Shown here piece after piece: positions 38,601 through 50,600 of a stretch of 64,000 nucleotides of DNA. Below the pieces are notes generated by a model. The model was not told the origin of the DNA. It worked only from the letters and a program-made list of their open reading frames with translations, and searched no databases. Source of the stretch: Mesocentrotus franciscanus (lineage: Eukaryota; Echinodermata; Echinoidea; Camarodonta; Strongylocentrotidae); contig CP137685.1 in assembly GCA_037976565.1 (NCBI GenBank), positions 22,165,420 through 22,229,419 of the forward strand. Reading direction: 5' to 3'. Position 1 is the first letter of the stretch. Each line of letters starts with the position of its first letter. A program made the position numbers and the translations under genes.

Positions 38601-41600
38601 CATTTGTCAAAAAGAACCTTTAATGAACAAACATCACTAACTATGCCATTTCATGCCATTATAAATTCTTTCAGTTTCATTAACCGAAATTCCAAAAAAC
38701 TTTAATTGGTGAAAGTTGCTATAACTATCAATTCTTTCTTTTCAGAATTTTACAAAGAAGCATTCAACATTAATTCAAGTATCAGTTGTTTTTTTTTTTC
38801 CCGCAGAAATATGTGTATAAAGCTCTTCACCATCGGGATTGTTTCTTTCCAGCAAAAGAATTGTCAATAGCTTTCTCAGACTTCATCTGTTCTCTCTTCC
38901 CACGGCACAGGATATCATGTGCTTGTGATCTGAATTTTGAAGAAATTGCAATATCGTTAGATGTGAAAATTCAAACTTGTATTTTCACTCCAAGGTTGCT
39001 GAAAAGTGATATAATAGTAATAATAATAATAATAATAATCTGTATTTATATAGCGCTCGTTAATACGGAATACCGTCTCTAAGCGCTTTACAGATATTAT
39101 TACCCCAGTCATCGGATTCATTCACGCACAATGTGCACCAGCTCCGCTCCCTGGGGAGTATTCCTACCATATGGTCACCGTTAGGGCATAGGCAATTACT
39201 AACACAAATGCTTTCGTCATCCTACCGGGTGCCCATTTCTCTCTTGGGTATTGAGTGGCAAATGTAGATTAATGCCTTGCCATAGGACATTAGTGCCGTG
39301 TCGGGGATCGAAACACGACCTTTGAATTTCAAGTCAAGTGCTTAAACCACTCGACTATGATACTCCTATGTGTCATGAAGTTAAAATTACAGTGTAGTAA
39401 GAGTTTTTCATTAGGAGAAAAGGCTAAATGAGCTTTGCGACTAATCGGACTTGTGATTTGCTGCCATTCAGCAGGCATTTTTTCCAACCAGGGTTCAACT
39501 GTCATGGAAAGACCTACAAAGTCATGGAAAGTGAAAAAAAATATCTCCCAAAGTCATGGAAATTGTGACAGGAGGCGGAAGCCATCACAAACATGAAATA
39601 ATATGTATCACTGCATGGTATTTTACGCCACGTGGATGCTGCAACCCACACCAAAATGGTGCTATAATCATGGAAAAAATTATGATTTTACTAATGTATT
39701 CAAATAACCTTAAAATATACCTCTATTTAATAGGAGTAGTTGACATATTTATTAAAGAATATTGCATTTTCTACAAAATCACATCATAGTCAGATCATAC
39801 AGTGTGTAGTGGGCGTAAGCCTTCTCTCTTCTTCCATGTTTGCTCTCTCTCTCTCTCTCTTCCTATATGCATACCCATGCTATTCAAACTCATGTAATGC
39901 TCCTTACCTTGGATGACTACATCATTACATCCATTATAATAATGGTTTCCATCCTTTCTCTTTTCTTTCAATTCAATTCAATGCTCTCTCTCTCTCTCTC
40001 TTCTTATGCATACCCATGCTATTCAAACTCATGTAATGCTCCTTACCTTGGATGACTACATCATTACATCCATTATAATAATGGTTTCCATCCTTTCTCT
40101 TTTCTTTCAATTCAATGCTCTCTCTCTCTCTCTCTTCTTATGCATACCCATGCTATTCAAACTCATGTAATGCTCCTTACCTTGGATGACTACATCATTA
40201 CATCCATTATAATAATGGTTTCCATCCTTTCTCTTTTCTTTCAATTCAATGCTCTCTCTCTCTCTCTTCCTATATGCATACCCATGCTATTCAAACTCAT
40301 GTAATGCTCCTTACCTTGGATGACTACATCATTACATCCATTATAATAATGGTTTTCATCCTTTCTCTTTTCTTTCAATTCAATGCTCTCTCTCTCTCTC
40401 TCTCTCTTCTTATGCATACCCATGCTATTCAAACTCATGTAATGCTCCTTACCTTGGATGACTACATCATTACATCCATTATAATAATGGTTTCCATCCT
40501 TTCTCTTTTCTTTCAATTCAATGCTCTCTCTCTCTCTTCTTATGCATACCCATGCTATTCAAACTCATGTAATGCTCCTTACCTTGGATGACTACATCAT
40601 TACATCCATTATAATAATGGTTTCCGTCCTTTCTCTTTTCTTTTAATTTGTTACAGGAACGTTACCTACGAGAGGTTCACAAGTTACTATTGTACCTGAT
40701 AAAGTGAAAGCAGGGGTAAGAGTCATTTCACTTCCTACTTTGTAATATCGTGGAGTTGTTGTGGGGTAGTGGTTCATTCACTTGACTCTCAAACCAAGGG
40801 TTGAGGGTTCAAATCCCAGCCTGGCACTCACGTCTCTTATTCCACATTTGCCACTCTCCACCCAGGTGTTAAATGGGTACCCTGCAGGATATATTTCTTG
40901 AAATGCACTGTGGGCTGATAACGGCTGCCGGAGCTAAAAGCCTGGGTAATAATATCCAAACTTCTTTGGAAAAGCATAGGGACCTTATATCTTAAATGTG
41001 ATAGGAGCTATACAAGAACGGTTTATTAGCATTAGTTATTATACTCATGACTATGAATTTTGTCATTCATGTGAGGCTGATATTGGAATGTTTGTATTTT
41101 GCCTTTACTTGCTTGTGTTACAAAGACAAGATAATGTATAATCTTACTTCATCTTGGCCAGTATACTCCTATATAGTTCTGTTATGTTAAAGGTAAAGAC
41201 CAGTTTTGGAAATGCCCCTCTCTCAAAAAAATGAAATGGAAGCTCTCATTACCAATCATGTGAAAGAATATGATTTTACTAATACGTGATGATACAAATT
41301 TTGCTGGAAAACCGCCTACTAATTGATATATTTGGTAAATTATTATATCTATTGGGACCAAATAGATATCGCGCATGTGGTCGCGTAGTCCCATATACAT
41401 CTTTCTGTGTACAGTGCTTGTAACTTTACCAAGACTGGGCCAAATTTCTTATCATTTTGATGATTCCAGAACCTTGCAGTACACACCAATACTTATATGC
41501 TAGATGATCAACCTTTTCTGATCGATTCCACAACGTTTCCTTCACAATGCAATCGCATGACCCGAACTGGTCTTTATATTTAACTACAGTTCATTTATCA

Positions 41601-44600
41601 ATAGTTCCATGCAGGCCTCTGATTACTTATACAATATATGACTGAAGTTATTCTCATTTATTAAGCTATATATGCAGTGTAATGTAGTTCCCTTTTATAC
41701 ATATAGTGTCCTGTTGTCGCTTTGTTTCTTTGTCTCTTCTCTTTCTCTGTTGTTGTCTCTGTCTCACTTTTGTCTCCATCTCTCTCTCACTTTTGTCTCC
41801 ATCTCTCTCTCACTTTTGTCTCCATCTCTCTCTCTGTGCATGTGTCTAACCTTGTCTTTGTCTCTTCCTCTCCTCTCTCTTGCTCAAGCTCTTTCTTACT
41901 CTCTTGCTCTCTCTCTGTGAAGTGAATGTTTACGTTTTGTAATTCATATGAATAATATTTTACTTATTATATATACATATACGAACTGTTTGATAGTTTA
42001 GAAAATACATTCCTTTTTGTTTCTTCCACAGGTATCTGAAAAGGTGGTAGTAATATTCACATCTAGCAACATGGTTCAGAACTTTGATGAGTCGTATAAA
42101 ATCCACATCGCGTTCGATAGGAAATCAGCGGATGTGGTTGCTAGGGTTCTTAATCAGCATACACTCAGATTTGAGTCGCCTGCAGGTCAGTATAGTTATT
42201 ATTCATATCTTTCCTTTCAATCCTCTTCTTTCATTTGGACATCTATGATGTAATCTTAATTATCTACCTGTACACATTTATCCCGCCAACTGTCCAATGT
42301 TCATCCATCCATCCATCCTTCTGTCTATCTATCCATCTATTGAAAGTCAGTACAGTACTGTGGTTATTCATGTCTTTCCTTTCAATCCTCTTCTTTCATT
42401 TGCACATCTTTGATGTAATCTTAATTATCTACAGGTACATATTTATCCAGCCAACTGTCCGATGTTCCATCCATCCATCCTTCTATCTATCTATCCATCA
42501 ATCCATCCATCTCTTGAGAGTCAGTATAGTACTGTGGTTATTCATGTCTGTCCTTTCAATCCTCTTCTTTCATTTTTACTTTCAATTTCTGTCATCCTTT
42601 GTAACTACACTGTACATGTACACAATAATCAAGTCATGTATCTCTCCTCCCTTCCATCTATCTATCTATCTATCCATCTATCTATCCAGCTTCCTCTCCC
42701 TCTATTTATCCTTCAAATGTTCTTTTCTTGCAATCCTTTCAATGTTTGAAACCAAAGCAATATTCAGGGTTCCCGCAGTCATGGAAAAATAATGGAAAAA
42801 TAATTTCTTCCGGAAAGTCATGGACATTTTTCTTTAAAATCTCCCAAAGTCATGGAAAGTCATGAAAGTTGTGAGGGGAGGCGGAGGCCATAAGAGACGT
42901 GAAATAATATGTATCACTGCATGGTATCTGTATGCCACTTGGATGCTGCAACCCATACATCATAGGAAAGGGCAAAAATATCATGGTAAGTCATGAAAAG
43001 TCATGGATTTCGGTTCTCAAATTTCCATGGGAATCCTGAATATTTTGAACAACACTCTTTTACTCCCTCTTTCTCATACATGCACAGACTTGCCTGGAGG
43101 CATGTACAAATGCACCCTGACCCACAACGGTATCCGCAAGGTCACCTTCAAATTAGGAATCCAGAGTCCAACGGCCATCCTATCGGATATTCTCAGCAAG
43201 TGTGTCAACCCGCTCAATTACCTCTGCGATGTCCTGGGAATATCGCCGGGCGACAGCAACCAACTCGACAACGAGCTCCACGAGCAGTGCAAGAAATACA
43301 TGCCTCAAGGAGGGTTTAGGGACCTTTTGCCGGTGAAACAGCCAAGCAGTAAGTTGAAAAAAGTCTTATAAGACCTCGCTTATTGAACAGTAGGAAGCGC
43401 GATAGCTCAGTGGTCTCGTAACCGGGAGGTCCCCTGTTCGAAACCAAATCGTTCCACTAGTACCCTTTGGTAAGGCATTGATCCTCATTACCAAGTCCTT
43501 AGGAGAGGACTTAAAGCCGTCGATCCCCTGGTTGCTTAATCACAAGCATACACTTGCTTTCTTTAAAAGCAGTCTGGTAAAACAAACAAACAAAACATAG
43601 AAACAAGACAGTACAAGGAGGGTTAAGGTACATTTTGTGAGTGAGTTAAGACAGCAAGCAGTAAATGTGTATTACGTTATGGTCAAACTGACTCTAAACC
43701 AACCTTCAAACCAACTAATTCCTGGCGATATTCACGCTAATGTAGTTTTTGTTCCGTCTGGTGTCGATCTTCTTGCTACGACAGAAGTACAGTGTATGCA
43801 TATTAAAGTTGCAAAGATTCTCTTCAGGTGCAGCCAAGCATTGAAAGTTACAGAAAGTCTGCTACGCGAATCTACGCTGAATCTGACAGTGCTGTACTAT
43901 TGCCAATTCATGCATCCACGCTCCGTATACCCTGTCTGACATCCGTCTGAATAATTTGTTCATCTTTGACAGGTGGCATGCAAAGCACGCTGTTCCCAAC
44001 TGCACTGCACTTTGCCGCCAAGTTCGGGCTTCCCTGCGTATGCGCCATGCTCTGTCAGTGGCCGGGAGCTGACCAAGCCCTTAGGATGAAGAACATTGAC
44101 GGGAAGACACCGGATCAGATGACGACGGATGAAGGAGTGAAGAGCTTTCTCCTTGGACATAAGGTAAGGATCTGGATTTTGTTATCTCTGTGTGGGTATG
44201 TGTGTGTTTGTTTGTATGTGTGGGTGCGTGGGTGTGTGTGTGTGTGGATGGGTGTGTGGGGGTGTGTGTGTGTGTGTGTTTGTTTGTACGCGTGGGTGTG
44301 TGGGTGTGTGTGTGTGGATGGATGTGTGGGGGTGTGTGGATGGGTGTGTGGGGGTGTGTGTGTGTGTGCATGTGGAGGTGAGTGTGTGCATGTGTGTGCG
44401 TGTGTGGGTGGGTGGGTTGGTACCTGGGACACTCATTAGAACTGTACCTCCACTTCGACCACTACTCGCAAAACGCAAGAGTTTCTTGCCATGGAAATGG
44501 CCGTAGTTTACAAATCACACAAATAAACGTTATGTCGCGAAATTTTCTGATTTGGCGTTAGAATTATAGTAATACACTGTATTTACATCTTGGGACTCAG

Positions 44601-47600
44601 TCTGGCCTTCCATGTTACCTGACCAAAGATTAGACTCGCTTTCAAAGTGAGTATGTCGCAGTTGTATTGAAGGCAAAGACAGACATGTAGAGCTAGTAGA
44701 TCAACTCCTCAATTTTCCTCAGTTGAATGGTTTAACTCTTCAGTCGCTTTCTTTGCCTCTCTGCACAGTTCCGAGTTTGCCACAGGTCTTTTATCAATAT
44801 TTGTCTTCAAATACATTTTTTGGGGGAAAATTTTGGCAGAAGTGTGTCTTAAATGACATCCTCTTTCACATTATGATACAATTTAAGTGAAATTTTGCCA
44901 TCAAATTGTAGGCGGATTTTGGGCTTCTAACACTTTAAAGCGGCTTTAAACATCTGTTAGCTATCCCTTGATACATAGTACATGGGACAGGAAGATTGTT
45001 TGTGTGGCATATAAAGAATTAAGCCCTTGACTGATGATGTTAAGGTTGTGGGTTCAAGCCCCGGTATGCGTATGGCCTTTTGTCAAGACATCAATCTACA
45101 TTAATTTTACCTCTGGTGGGAATAAATTTGTTGAACACTGTAAGCACCAAAGCCTCAATAGAGCCTGTGTATTAAATACTGGAGCGCATTGAGAACCCTG
45201 CTTTATAAGTGGAACAAGTGTCCAATAATATATGTTGTGTTGATTTATTGCAAATTTGATTTATTGATTAAGAAACTGAAGAATGGGTGTAATATCAATT
45301 GAATTTAGTTATATTTATTAGTGACAAAACTTACATCCAGCCAAAGTGTGCTTTTCAGCAAGTCCTTGTCATATATATATAGATATATGTGTATGCATTT
45401 TCATGTTATACACACAAAATGGGCAAACGAATGTTGATACCAAGTTGATGTGAATGATTTAAGCAAAGATTGAGCAAAAAGATCAGTGAAAGAATGATCT
45501 TTAAATCTTCGTATGCCACACTTAGACCCTCAAAATCCACTGGTATTCACTTTTAAAATGGATCTTGTTCAAAATATCTTAATTTTTTTAATCATTGTGG
45601 AATATGTAAATTTCGGGTCAGATTTTTTTTCAAACTAGTGAGAGCAATTTTAGATTTAATGTACTATGGTTGCCAATAAGTGACTAGCACAGTAGTCCCT
45701 GTGTTGCTGATTGGCAACTTTGACAGCCTAGATTTACATGGAGTTCAAGATGTACATGTACATCAATTGAATTATCCTGTTTTCTATGTAATTTTTCCAT
45801 CCAGATGAGTCTTTGATTCCTAACTCAATTATTACCCTATAATAATTGAGAAACCTTGTGGAAAGCTTTAGCAAAAATTGCTTTTTGCTATTGAATTAAA
45901 ATAGACGGCCTCTAGCCAATAATATTCTCTCTCAGCAATCTTCATGAAAAACAAGAGATAACAATACATTCAGGAAATTTTGTGAGAAACTTCAGAAAAA
46001 TCGTCCACCCACCACAGTATTAAATGTTTATTTATGCACAAACAGTCTGTTGACATTGTGAAATGGGTATTGTCAATAGATAATGAAAATTCTCACGCAA
46101 CATTTCTCACTGATTTCTGGTCTGCATGTATTCTATTTTTGAGAAACGCAGTCATGTTCACTTGCACATGTTCTTGTGAGCAGGAAACACTTAATCGTGT
46201 CAGCTTACAGGAAAAGGAAGGAGTGGGACCATTATCAAGGATAAATTATGAAGAGAGTAAAAAAGAAAGTAATGTGTGTTACAGTTTTCATTACCATACA
46301 TTGAATATGAACGAGTAATGAGTACTCTTGCATTCCTTTCAATACTTTTGATATTTTATTCCTCAATCAGATAACATTATATGCCTCATCATTTGACAAA
46401 ATCAGAAGGAAAGTTGAAGTATGTTTGGCGAATCATTTTGAAATGTTTACGGATGTAAAGTAGTCAGCATTGTAGGCCTAAAGTGAGAGTTTTTAAGTTT
46501 CTAGCAAAATGTTACAAAAAGTCACAACAACAATATGTCATACTCCTTCAACCTCTAACTGTAAACTGTAGAATGCTGTTGATAATTATGGTTATAAAGG
46601 AGAAGTCCACTTTGATATCAAGTTGCTTTTATTACAACCTGAAAATTAAGAAATGCCGATATCGGTGAAAATATTAAGGAAGGGTTGATGAGAACGATAC
46701 AAAAATTATTTATCACTGAAATCTTGTGACAGATTTCTCACAAATTGAATGCGATTTCCCTTTCAAGCAGCCCCCCATTATTCTTTTAATGTGTTTGCTC
46801 TTGATGTAAGGGGTTCCATGTTGCTATAATGTAGTCAAACTTCAAATGTTTCTTCTACAGTGAGATATTGCAGTTTAAAGACACACCAGTGAACTTTAAA
46901 ACGCCTTGTTGGGAAGACTTCTTAATGCATGCATATGCACTCGCATAGAATAGGGCGCTTATGGAGCCCAAGTTCGGCTTGGGTTCCATGCTAGCCCTTA
47001 TTTAAGGCTGATTTTATACATCCTACCTATACAAAAAAAAATTTTCAGGTGATTGGTACACTTTAGATTGAGAATGATGCATGGTATTCTTCCTGACTTA
47101 ACTGAGTTTATTTTGCTCTGCATATTGTGGGTCCCATGTTGATATTCAACACAGAAATAGAAGTAGGAGTGTCCATTTTTTCCGTTAAATTGGTAATATA
47201 GAGAATACCAACAGTCCATTCTACATTTTTGTAAAGGTGAAAGCCAATCCCTCGGATGGCAAGTCAAAGCATTAGCACAACGTTTGGGCTCACAGAAGTG
47301 ATCTCTGAGTTAATGTTCTTGTATATGTCGAGGCCCATTCAGATATGACATGGTAAATCGCCACAAAAAAACCTCACCATGTTTTTTTTACTTGTAAATG
47401 AATGTTAACTGTGCGCAACAAAGTTCCTGCATGTATTCACTTAGCTTGATGTTTCAGATACAGAAATGTGACGCGTATTACACTTTACATCATCAAAAAA
47501 ATAACTTGTCTTGTTTATGCTCTTGATCGTATCCCATATTAATTTCTCATCTAGTTTCTAATGGTGAATTAAAAAAATTAATATAATTTTTTTTTTTGGG

Positions 47601-50600
47601 GGGGGGGGCAGAGGTGCATCGCGATCCAATTCGCACTAAATTGACATGTGTGAACGGATGCAAAAAAAATTTAAAAAATTGATCTTTGCATCGCGATCAA
47701 AACGCACTAATTGTTATGTGTGAACGGGCCTATTGATTCACATACAATCAAAGAATGACTTGCCAGCTAGGGACTGAGTAATCGTGGCTAATTGAATTAT
47801 CACGAACATGGCCATGGACACGAATGCATGCATGTGCAATATTATTGTGTGTTAGAAGGCACACATATATTGCTGATTTGAATCACAATAATTATATTTT
47901 TCCATTGAAGAAAGAAAACTTGCACTGTTTCCGATCAGATTGTAAGAAAGGCCCATGTATAATGTGCTCCAAAAAATTTCTATCACCCACCCTCTTTCAC
48001 TCCCCCCCCCCTCTCTCTCTCTCTCTCTCCCTCCCTCTCTCTCTCCTGAGTGATGATTTGTATCCTTGTAATGATTTATTTTCATGTTGTTTTCATATGT
48101 ATTGGTTTTCATCTGACCATTAAACTTTAACTGAAAAATAAATCTATACAGATGAAATCAAATACTGTATATATATATATCATTTCATACAGGACCAGCT
48201 ACAATTTGTTTGGATATGCTCTTTTACTCATTTCCTCAAATAGAATTAACCTTTGAAAATTCTCTCGCATTTCTAGCAAATAGTATGTACGAAGGCTTTG
48301 TATCAGAAATAGGCCAGCAATTCAGGACTTTATAGTTAACTTTACATTGGATGAGGAAGTTTACAGAGGAGCGTATAGTTCGTTTAACAGTTGACTAGAT
48401 TTCATTCACACACACACATGAATACCATGTTAATCGTGTTGTATGGCAAAGTCAACCGAGTAAATAGATATGCGGATATTGACCTGTGAAGTCCTGTTTC
48501 GAACACATGATACATGTGGTTGCATGTACTTTAAAAAAAAAACCAAAGTGTTAGTAAACTTTAACACATATATATATATATACTGCCATCATTTCATTCT
48601 ACACATACTCTGCCTGCTTCGAGAGAGGAATGGCTTGATCTCACTGAAATGTTAAAATGCCCTTACATGTACGTCAATGAAACTGTCAGAAGCTGGTCGA
48701 CGTCCCATTGAAACGCGTTTCAGTCAGATGTCGGCAAACCTGTACTTATGACGTTCTTTATGAATTAAACGATGCTCAGGCTATGAGCAGATGTTTCGCT
48801 ACACATGCCACATGCAGACTGTGTGTAACCTCAGTCAAAAGAGCATCAGTAGCACAATAAATTGTAGGTTAAAGGTACATGATATAATGTTGAATTTGCA
48901 GATTAACCCACAAAATGTATGTTGACAAATTGCTGAGAAACTGTGATGGCAGTCAATTAAGGGTGTAGTTCCTTGTTTGGAGAGATTTTGAGTATTTTCC
49001 ATTGACAACATGAATTATGTCATTTGTATAAATCACACTTTTTAGGGTTGTGGTCATAAATCTGTCAGTGAATAACGAAAATTGTTGGAATGACATCTTG
49101 AAAATAGTTGTGAGAATTGTCAATTTGTGTTGTAAAGTTCCTCATTACATGTTAGGCATTCCCCTTTCCATGAGTAAGAGGTTTTGTCACGCATACCAGT
49201 ATTTACATATATCCTGAGATTTTCCTTGAAAAGGAAGTCGCATTACAGGGAAGTACATTTCAGAAAATCTTTATGAAGTTCCCCTTTGTGTCATTATGGA
49301 TATCAATAACTGTTTTCACAAATCCTATATCAGAGTCACATTACATAGAGGCGCTCGGGGAAAACTACCCGCTGCGACAACTTCCCCTGGACAACTACCC
49401 CTAGGACAACTACCCCCAGGACAACTACCCCCAAGACAACTACCCCCTAGGACAACTACCCCTTAGACAACTATCCTCAAGAACAAATTCCCCCAGGAAA
49501 ACTACCCCTAGGACAGCTACCCCCTGGGACCACTACCCCCTTAGACAACTACCCCTTAAACAACTACCCCCTGGAAAACTGCCCCAAGGGCAACTACCCC
49601 CAAGACAACTACCCCCTAGGACAACTACAACCTGGGACAACTACCCCGAGGACAACTACTCCCAAGATAACTACCCCAAGGACAACTACCCCCAGGACAA
49701 CTACCCTCTAGAACAACTACCCCCTGGGACAATTGCCCCAAGGACAACTACTCCCAAGATAACTACCCCCTAGGACAACTACCCTAACAGGGGGACACTA
49801 ACCCCCAGATGACTACCCACTTGTGTAATAACCCACATGCACCTGTTGTTTAAGGGTAATTTTTGTTATCTTTTAAAGGTTAGTAGTCCAATGGCAGTCT
49901 GTCTCAGGGGTGATAGTATAGTTATATCGACTGCTACGAGAGGACTAGATGTTTTTATACGCTCAAGGGATAGTTGAATCCCCTGCCATCACCCCGAGGC
50001 GTGCCTGGGTGGGCGGCGCCGAGGGGTGATGGCAGGGGATTCAACTTTCCCCGCGAGCCAGTATAGAAAGAGCTAGTCCTCGAGTATTAAAGCAGTCGAT
50101 ATGACTTTTATATGCCGAATTAAAACAAAAATCTACCAAGAATTCTTACCTTAGCCTTTTATGGAGTAAAAATTGGTTAAAACATCACAGAAAATCTGAA
50201 GCACTGTCTATTAATCTTCGCTGGAAAAATGACTGAAAGTTTCAATCATTTGGGAATCGCAGACAAAAAGCACTGTATGGCGTCCGTGCTCACACAAAGA
50301 CAATTTTAACACGTAAACCAATGGGGATCGCAGTGCTCATGCCCCGCCTACCAGTCAATAGTCTTTTGAAAAGTGCCCTAGAACACTTTTCAAAAGACTA
50401 TTTAATGGTAGGCGGGGCATGGCTAAAACAATCAGATGGCTAGATTTCTAAAGTGAGGTATATAATTAAAGATCTATCATCCTAGTAATCTCTTTCCTCC
50501 TGCTACAAAAAATAATGATTTAACATGGATGTTTATTTTTTTCTCACTCATTGCAGGAACGATCGGTTGCACAACAGCAAGCCCATGGTGATATCGGCTA

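Larger units (their letters stand above)
44164..50556. other. Intron 14: repeats, no supported exon
   Basis: A 6.4 kb intron. Apart from the elements listed separately, it holds a repeat at about 46790-47065 (GTAAGGGGTTCCATG, GAGATATTGCA, GCATAGAATAGxGC) that recurs at 56655-56873, a CT tract at 48007-48048 and, at 47600-47730, paired GCATCGCGATC/CGCACTAA motifs. The stretches 45220-46590 and 48100-49360 show nothing I can name. Confidence 0.6.

Noticed and set aside
38780..38830. Strong acceptor-like TTTTTTTTTCCCGCAG at 38805 as another micro-exon
   Set aside because: In phase 1 it reads only four codons before TAA and has no donor.
43392..43445. A genuine tRNA gene
   Set aside because: The A and B boxes are there, but the acceptor stem does not close and the body matches another SINE copy near 16450.
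44081..44506. Cys/Val/Gly and His/Thr/Pro frames
   Set aside because: Readings of the GT microsatellite beyond the exon 14 donor.
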